10,557 nt of DNA from the NCBI GenBank assembly GCA_019312695.1, contig JAFDCT010000253.1, positions 1 through 10,557 of the forward strand, written 5' to 3'. Below the pieces are notes generated by a model. That model ran no database searches, had not been told where the DNA came from, and worked only from the letters and a program-made list of their open reading frames with translations. The position numbers were made by a program, and so were the translations under genes. Every line of letters begins with the position of its first letter. The stretch's first letter is position 1. Shown here piece after piece: positions 6,345-10,557 of this stretch. The stretch comes from Deltaproteobacteria bacterium (lineage in GTDB: Bacteria > Desulfobacterota > Desulfobulbia > Desulfobulbales > BM004).

Positions 6345-8726
6345 GTGAGTCCCAAAAAGAAAACCGCATCAAAAAAGAAGATTGCAAGAACCCCAAAGGT
6401 CCTGACTGTCAAAGGCCTGGATAATAACGGTCAGCGTATCAGCTCCCAGAAATTTGAGGAGATCGTCCAGGCTGCGGCCCAGAAATCCAAGAGCCTGATA
6501 CTGGAAACTTACGGCCAGCACAACGTGGGCGGCAGGCTGATGCCCCAGGGCGGGCCCTATCACCTGACCATCAAAGGGCCTGTCGGCCAGCGGCTCGGCT
6601 GTATGGGACAACCCGGTACCACAATCCTCTGCGAAGGCCCGGCCTCCGATGATGTCGGTTATCTTAATATAGGCGCTGATATCACTTTGCTTGGCGATGC
6701 CACCAACGGTGTGTGTAATGCCCTGGCCCAGGGACGTGTCATGATCAGGGGCTCCATAGGGGCCCGCGGCCTGACCATGACCAAATGGAACCCTGATTAC
6801 GAAAGACCGGAACTCTGGGTTCTGGGCTCGGTGGGTGATACTTTTGCCGAGTTCAACTGCGGCGGTATCGGTATTGTCTGTGGTGTCGAGCCCAAAAACA
6901 AGAATAATGTCCTGGGCTATCGCCCCTGTGTCGGTATGGTCGGCGGCTGGATCTATTACCGCGGTAAAACAGATGAGACATACTCACGAACAAACGTCAA
7001 GGAAATAGCGCCGGATGATAAACAGTGGCAGTGGCTCATGGACCGCTTGCCTGATTTTCTTGAAAAAATCGGCCGGCCGGAACTTTTGAAAACACTCTCC
7101 AAGAGAAAAGAATGGAAGATCCTCATGGCAATCACGCCGCAAGAACGTGCCCTTATCTTCTCCGGCCCCATGCCCATGAGCGAATTCCGCTATAAAATAT
7201 GGGACAAGGCCTTTGGCGGCGATCCCCTGCGCGATCTGGCCCCGGGCCTGGACCGCAGCCCCATCGGCTTGATCGAGACCGGGGAACTGCGGCGGCGCCA
7301 ACCATATTGGGCCAACCATGAAAAAGCAGCTCCCTGCACCTTCTACTGCCCCGTGCATATTCCCACCATCGACCGGTTGCGCCTGATCCGGGACGGCAAA
7401 ATAGAAGAGGCTTACGAACTGGTTTTGAAACATACCCCCTTACCAGGCTCCGTCTGCGGCCATATTTGTCCAAACCTCTGTATGGAGGGATGCTCCCGCC
7501 AGACGGTTGACAAAAGTATTGACGTGGCCATGCTGGGCCGAGCCATAAAGGATGCTCCGGCACCAAAGCCGGCGCCGAAGACCGGCAAGAAAGTTGCCAT
7601 TATCGGCGGTGGACCTGCTGGTATGAACGCTGCCTGGCAGTTGGCCTTAGCCGGAATTGAAGCGCATATTTTTGAACGTGATGATAAACTTGGCGGCAAA
7701 CTGGCCCAGGTCATTCCATGGGACAGGCTGCCCAAGGCCATCTGGGATTCTGAGATCGACCGGTTCATGGCCATGGAGAACATTTTCGTCAACTTCGGCG
7801 TTGACATGACCAAGGCGAAGTTCAAGGAACTGCAGAAGAAATTTGACTATGTAATAGTTGCAGTCGGCACACATGAGCCGCGCCGCCTGCCTTTTCCGGG
7901 TAAAGAGCGTGTCATTACCGCCCTTGATTTTTTGAAATCAGCCAAGAGTGACAACCCCATGAAAGTCGGTAAGCAGGTGGTGATCATTGGCGCCGGAAAC
8001 GTGGGATGCGACGTTGCTTATGAAGCATACCAGCTTGGAGCTGAACAGGTCACCCTGGTTGATATCCAGAAACCCCTTGCCTTTGGCAAGGAAAAGGAAG
8101 CCGCCGAAGCGCTTGGCGCTACTTTCCGCTGGCCCGTCATTACCAAGGAGGTTACCAGAGAAGGTCTTGTCACGACAGAAGGTGATCTTATCCCGGCCCA
8201 GACCGTGATTATCTCTATCGGTGACATCCCGGCCCTGAAATTCCTGCCCGATACCGTGGAATGTCTGACGGTCGGCGGAGCAGCCTGGATCAAGACAGAT
8301 GCAGCAGGCCAGACCAGCGAACCCAATGTCTTTGCTGTCGGTGATGTTGAGCGCCCGGGCTTGGCAACCAATGCCCTTGGCAGCGGCAAAAAGTCAGCAG
8401 ATTACATCATCACACAGACTCAGGGGAAACAATGGGTACCCTTTGACAAGAAACTTATTGACTTTAGAACCTTGACAACAACTCATTACAAACCGGAGAT
8501 CGAGTGCGGTGCACACTTGGAAGGCGAAGCATATCGCTGCCTTTCCTGCGGCAAATGCCGCGATTGCCACTTGTGTGAGACCATGTGCCCGACCACTGCC
8601 ATATCACGCCGCGAAGTGCCCAGCGAAGTCGGATATGAGTACATTTCCGATCCCGAAAAATGCATAGCCTGCGGCTTCTGCAGAGATACCTGCCCGTGCG
8701 GTATCTGGGTCATGCAGCCGTTTTAA
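6345..8726 (+). CDS. gltD: fusion of glutamate synthase GXGXG domain with GltD-like FAD/NAD(P) oxidoreductase and C-terminal ferredoxin
   Basis: This 793-residue protein starts at GTG 6345, with GGAG 8 nt upstream. Residues 17-260 are the glycine-rich GXGXG beta-helix of GltB (NVGGRL 60-65, GADITLLGDA 110-119, GRVMIRGSIGARG 130-142). From about 325 it is GltD-like: Fe-S cysteines C331, C335, C371, C375, C379, C383; FAD motif GGGPAG (421-426); NAD(P) motif GAGNVG (549-554); and NVFAVGDVE (661-669) closing the FAD site. The end is a ferredoxin domain with C732, C735, C738, C741, C744, C748 and C773, C776, C779, C783. It likely takes hydride from NAD(P)H and passes electrons through FAD and Fe-S to the FMN subunit, while supplying that subunit's structural GXGXG domain. 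E. coli-type GltD has eight N-terminal cysteines; six are seen here, so one cluster may be missing. Operon partner 34 bp downstream of the FMN gene. Confidence 0.9.
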   Translation: MSPKKKTASKKKIARTPKVLTVKGLDNNGQRISSQKFEEIVQAAAQKSKSLILETYGQHNVGGRLMPQGGPYHLTIKGPVGQRLGCMGQPGTTILCEGPASDDVGYLNIGADITLLGDATNGVCNALAQGRVMIRGSIGARGLTMTKWNPDYERPELWVLGSVGDTFAEFNCGGIGIVCGVEPKNKNNVLGYRPCVGMVGGWIYYRGKTDETYSRTNVKEIAPDDKQWQWLMDRLPDFLEKIGRPELLKTLSKRKEWKILMAITPQERALIFSGPMPMSEFRYKIWDKAFGGDPLRDLAPGLDRSPIGLIETGELRRRQPYWANHEKAAPCTFYCPVHIPTIDRLRLIRDGKIEEAYELVLKHTPLPGSVCGHICPNLCMEGCSRQTVDKSIDVAMLGRAIKDAPAPKPAPKTGKKVAIIGGGPAGMNAAWQLALAGIEAHIFERDDKLGGKLAQVIPWDRLPKAIWDSEIDRFMAMENIFVNFGVDMTKAKFKELQKKFDYVIVAVGTHEPRRLPFPGKERVITALDFLKSAKSDNPMKVGKQVVIIGAGNVGCDVAYEAYQLGAEQVTLVDIQKPLAFGKEKEAAEALGATFRWPVITKEVTREGLVTTEGDLIPAQTVIISIGDIPALKFLPDTVECLTVGGAAWIKTDAAGQTSEPNVFAVGDVERPGLATNALGSGKKSADYIITQTQGKQWVPFDKKLIDFRTLTTTHYKPEIECGAHLEGEAYRCLSCGKCRDCHLCETMCPTTAISRREVPSEVGYEYISDPEKCIACGFCRDTCPCGIWVMQPF

Positions 8727-8771
8727 TTCATGCCCATAAACGGTCTTTTTGTGGTATGTCTGCGTCACGCG

Positions 8772-8820
8772 AAAAAAATAATGCTCGGCATATGATCATA
8801 TGCCTCTGCTTATTTTTTTT
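8772..8820. terminator. palindrome flanked by A- and T-tracts, probable terminator of the glutamate synthase operon
   Basis: A perfect 18-bp palindrome (8787-8804, half-site GGCATATGA) is flanked by an A7 run with TAA on the left (8772-8781) and its complement TTA plus T8 on the right (8810-8820). The RNA could form a 7-bp hairpin with a GATC loop inside an outer A-U helix, separated by a 5x5 internal loop. The T-tract starts 8 nt after the inner hairpin, so termination efficiency is uncertain. It lies 60 bp after the stop at 8726. The symmetry would also suit a protein-binding site. Confidence 0.5.
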
Positions 8821-8944
8821 GCAATCCTTGATCTCCGGCAAAAATCCCCGTTTCTGAACAGGAACTTACCTGAATATCACACTATATACTTATTTATTAT
8901 TTTTTACTTTTGAATAAAAACCAATTTTATAGCCATTTCACGCA
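8821..8944. other. AT-rich intergenic stretch, no feature recognised
   Basis: This stretch of the 371-bp gap between the GOGAT operon and the DUF401 gene is AT-rich. TATACT at 8885-8890 resembles a -10 box but has no partner at -35. No open reading frame with a ribosome binding site was seen on either strand. Confidence 0.5.
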
Positions 8945-8996
8945 GCCGAACCGTACCCCTAAAAACGGGGCACAAAGAACGGATAAGCGATTCGGT
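8945..8996 (+). ncRNA. candidate structured RNA or leader upstream of the DUF401 gene
   Basis: One continuous left strand pairs in three steps: 8945-8950 with 8991-8996 (6 bp including one G-U), 8951-8954 with 8979-8982 (CCGT/ACGG), and 8956-8959 with 8967-8970 (CCCC/GGGG) around a 7-nt A-rich loop. The right strand carries two 8-nt bulges, 8971-8978 and 8983-8990. That gives 14 pairs in 52 nt, all on one axis. A terminator hairpin follows 11 nt later, a riboswitch-like or small-RNA-like order. It does not match the c-di-GMP-I, fluoride or TPP consensus as I know them. Pairing was worked out by eye, and conservation is unknown. Confidence 0.35.
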
Positions 8997-9007
8997 AAAA
9001 AGCGTTA

Positions 9008-9034
9008 GCGACATCCCAATGTCGCCCGTTTTTT
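9008..9034 (+). terminator. intrinsic terminator between the structured RNA and the DUF401 gene
   Basis: GCGACAT (9008-9014) and ATGTCGC (9019-9025) form a perfect 7-bp stem with a CCCA loop. CCG and six T follow (9029-9034). It ends 63 bp before the ATG at 9098, so it would stop any transcript reaching it from upstream, either as an attenuator or as the end of a small RNA. On the minus strand the same stem is followed by TAACGC and T5, so it could work both ways. Confidence 0.6.
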
Positions 9035-9097
9035 GAGAGCAGCACATGATGTCAGTCGTCGACAGTTTTGCCGACAAAGAAATGAACAAAAAATATC

Positions 9098-10390
9098 ATG
9101 GAATTCTCTGCCGTAGCCAAAATCCTCATTGTCTTCTTCGGTGTCCTTGCTGCCAGTCGTGTGCGGGTTCCCCTGGGGGTGGGGCTTATCATCGGGGGCC
9201 TAACGCTTGACCTCTGGGCAGGTAAAAATCTGCAGAGTTTACCCTTTGATTTATTGCAGGCCCTCTTGCGTCCTGAACTGTGGCTCTTAACCATCACCAT
9301 TACCCTTATTATGGAAGTTGGTCACTTCATGGCCTCTGATGAAAACGGTCGTACCATTGTGTCATTTGCCCGGCGTTTTGGCGGCAAGCACGGTAAGGCA
9401 GCAAGTCTCATCCTTATTCCTGCTGCCATCGGCCTGGTACCGATGCCAGGGGGAGCCCTTTTCTCGGCACCCCTTGTTGGCCGAAGCGCCCGGAACAGCA
9501 GTAGTTCTTCTGAATGGAAAGCTGCTGTCAATTACTGGTTCAGGCATATATTGGAATACTGGTGGCCGCTCTATCCTGTTGTTATAGTCACCCTGTCTAT
9601 CTTCACCCTGCAGACCTGGAAATTCATGCTCCTGCAGATTCCATTCACCTTCGTCAGCCTAACCGCCGGATATTTCTTTTTGTTCCGGCACAGGTCACTG
9701 TCTTTTAATTCAGATGATCCGGTTGAACAGAATCTTCCCGGTATTGTTCAGGTTCTTCTTCCTATTATCATCATTGTTTTCGCTACCCTTCTGTTGCCGA
9801 CATTCTTTCATACCATTCTGCCCGGACTGAACCCGGCCTCCTGGAAACTCCTTTCCATGTTGACCGGCCTGGTGATCAGCCTGGTAATCATCTGGCGAGG
9901 CCGCGATAATCATACCAGGAAAATGTTTTCAGATATTGCCACATTGAAAACAGTGAATGTGTTTGTCACCCTGGCCGGTGTCATGATATTCGAATCTCTG
10001 CTCAACTCGTCAGGGCTTATTCCCCTGGCTGGCAGAGAACTTTCCATTGCCCGGGTCCCGGTTGAACTGATCATAGCTTTCCTGCCATTTCTGGCAGGGA
10101 TGGTAACCGGAATAGCCATTGGCTTTGCCGGTGCCGCATTTCCCATTGTTGCCGGCTTTATCAGTGCCGGTGATATCAGTATGCAGCCTATGGCCGCCCT
10201 GGCCCTGGCCTTCAGCATGGGTTATGCCGGCATGATGCTCTCCCCCGTACATCTCTGCTTTTTATTGACAGTTGATTATTTCAGCGCCTCATTTCTGAAG
10301 GTGTATCGCTATATTCTTCCATGTGTTCTCTCGATTATGGGTTTTGGGATAATTTTACACCTGATATTGCAAACTTTTGCCAGAAATTAA
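9098..10390 (+). CDS. DUF401 family integral membrane protein, putative transporter
   Basis: This is a 430-residue, very hydrophobic inner-membrane protein with roughly ten membrane segments (for example about 8-38, 62-76, 104-118, 156-196, 217-240, 248-266, 285-302, 323-353, 366-391, 405-425). PMPGGALFSAPLVG (115-128), NYWFRHILEYWWPLYP (145-160) and GYAGMMLSPVHLC (375-387) are patterns I associate with DUF401. PMPGGALFSAP in the first half and GFAGAAFPIVAGF in the second suggest two related halves with re-entrant loops, as in ion-transporter-type secondary carriers (inference). The substrate is not known. An in-frame TGA at 9083-9085 makes 9098 the first possible start, and no Shine-Dalgarno is seen, only an A-rich stretch. 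It stands alone between the terminator at 9008-9034 and aat. Confidence 0.85.
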   Translation: MEFSAVAKILIVFFGVLAASRVRVPLGVGLIIGGLTLDLWAGKNLQSLPFDLLQALLRPELWLLTITITLIMEVGHFMASDENGRTIVSFARRFGGKHGKAASLILIPAAIGLVPMPGGALFSAPLVGRSARNSSSSSEWKAAVNYWFRHILEYWWPLYPVVIVTLSIFTLQTWKFMLLQIPFTFVSLTAGYFFLFRHRSLSFNSDDPVEQNLPGIVQVLLPIIIIVFATLLLPTFFHTILPGLNPASWKLLSMLTGLVISLVIIWRGRDNHTRKMFSDIATLKTVNVFVTLAGVMIFESLLNSSGLIPLAGRELSIARVPVELIIAFLPFLAGMVTGIAIGFAGAAFPIVAGFISAGDISMQPMAALALAFSMGYAGMMLSPVHLCFLLTVDYFSASFLKVYRYILPCVLSIMGFGIILHLILQTFARN

Positions 10391-10520
10391 GAAATTGTCT
10401 CCATCGTGAATTACCGTAGACTTCGAAAACCACAATCGGTCAGGTATTGCATTAATCTCTTGTTGGTGTTACAGGTCCCGTTGATGCCTGAGATACTTTC
10501 TACTATTTAAAGAAAAGTGT
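10391..10520. other. intergenic region before aat, nothing clear seen
   Basis: No terminator hairpin for the DUF401 gene was found. TTGATG (10481-10486) and TACTAT (10501-10506) resemble promoter boxes, but the 14-bp spacing is too short. An AAGAAAAG stretch just before 10521 could serve as a weak ribosome binding site. Confidence 0.4.
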
Positions 10521-10557
10521 ATGCCGGTTTATCAACTGAGTGACAAGCTTATTTTTC
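10521..10557 (+). CDS. aat: leucyl/phenylalanyl-tRNA-protein transferase, first 12 codons only (runs off right edge)
   Basis: The ATG at 10521 opens a frame reading MPVYQLSDKLIF up to the window edge. This is the typical N-terminus of many bacterial Aat proteins, which usually continue with FPPPELA and a GLLAVGGDLS motif that lies beyond the window. Aat adds Leu or Phe to proteins with N-terminal Arg or Lys and so marks them for ClpS/ClpAP degradation in the cytosol. Only 12 residues are visible, so the call rests on this short match plus a purine-rich AAGAAAAG upstream. Confidence 0.6.
   Translation, partial: MPVYQLSDKLIF

Noticed and set aside
8660..8857. 65-codon plus-strand frame across the end of the operon
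   Set aside because: It starts inside the ferredoxin domain in another frame, crosses the terminator palindrome and has no ribosome binding site.
8938..9000. c-di-GMP-I (GEMM) riboswitch, suggested by CACGCA and CACAAAG segments
   Set aside because: The GAAA tetraloop, its receptor and the conserved GGGCAAACC and ACGCAAAGCC blocks are missing.
9000..9028. Possible integron attC-like site (GTTAGCG next to a stem)
   Set aside because: GTTAGCG does not fit GTTRRRY, no matching RYYYAAC partner is present, and there is no integrase or cassette context.

Overview
The window looks like chromosomal DNA of an anaerobic or microaerophilic Gram-negative bacterium, most likely in or near the Desulfobacterota (former Deltaproteobacteria). 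This placement is inferred. It rests on a glutamate synthase split into separate subunits with many Fe-S cysteines, a style common in strict anaerobes and archaea; on a signal-peptide lipoprotein and a secreted hydrolase; on a DUF401 membrane protein; and on an intergenic GGAGTATTGGAG-type inverted repeat of a kind I associate with that phylum. No mobile element, CRISPR array, tRNA or rRNA was seen.

Layout. (1) Positions 1-344, minus strand: the N-terminal part of a HAD-superfamily hydrolase that runs off the left edge. (2) 437-2686, plus strand: two consecutive but unrelated alpha/beta hydrolases, a secreted lipase-like protein and a DUF900-type lipoprotein, both without a visible Shine-Dalgarno sequence. 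(3) 2732-3250: a DJ-1/PfpI-family protein with a strong ribosome binding site. (4) 3251-3572: a regulatory gap holding an imperfect long inverted repeat, a TTGACA promoter candidate, a short dyad and a perfect 12-2-12 palindrome. (5) 3573-8726: a three-gene glutamate synthase (GOGAT) operon. Its genes encode a class II glutamine amidotransferase, an FMN synthase subunit with an N-terminal pair of 4Fe-4S motifs, and a fusion of the GXGXG domain with a GltD-like FAD/NAD(P) oxidoreductase ending in a ferredoxin domain. (6) 8727-9097: a gap with a perfect 18-bp palindrome in an A/T-tract terminator context and a predicted bulged RNA hairpin followed directly by an intrinsic-terminator hairpin. (7) 9098-10390: a DUF401 integral membrane protein. 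(8) 10521 to the right edge: the first 12 codons of what appears to be aat, leucyl/phenylalanyl-tRNA-protein transferase.

How it works together. The GOGAT operon is the functional core. Subunit 1 releases ammonia from glutamine. Subunit 2 uses it with 2-oxoglutarate on FMN. Subunit 3 supplies the GXGXG structural domain and the electron input from NAD(P)H and possibly ferredoxin. The palindrome between the candidate promoter and the first start codon is the most plausible regulatory site for nitrogen or redox control. The flanking genes show no clear functional link to it. The best candidates for something undescribed are the 26-bp palindrome and the structured leader upstream of the DUF401 gene; the protein families themselves are known.
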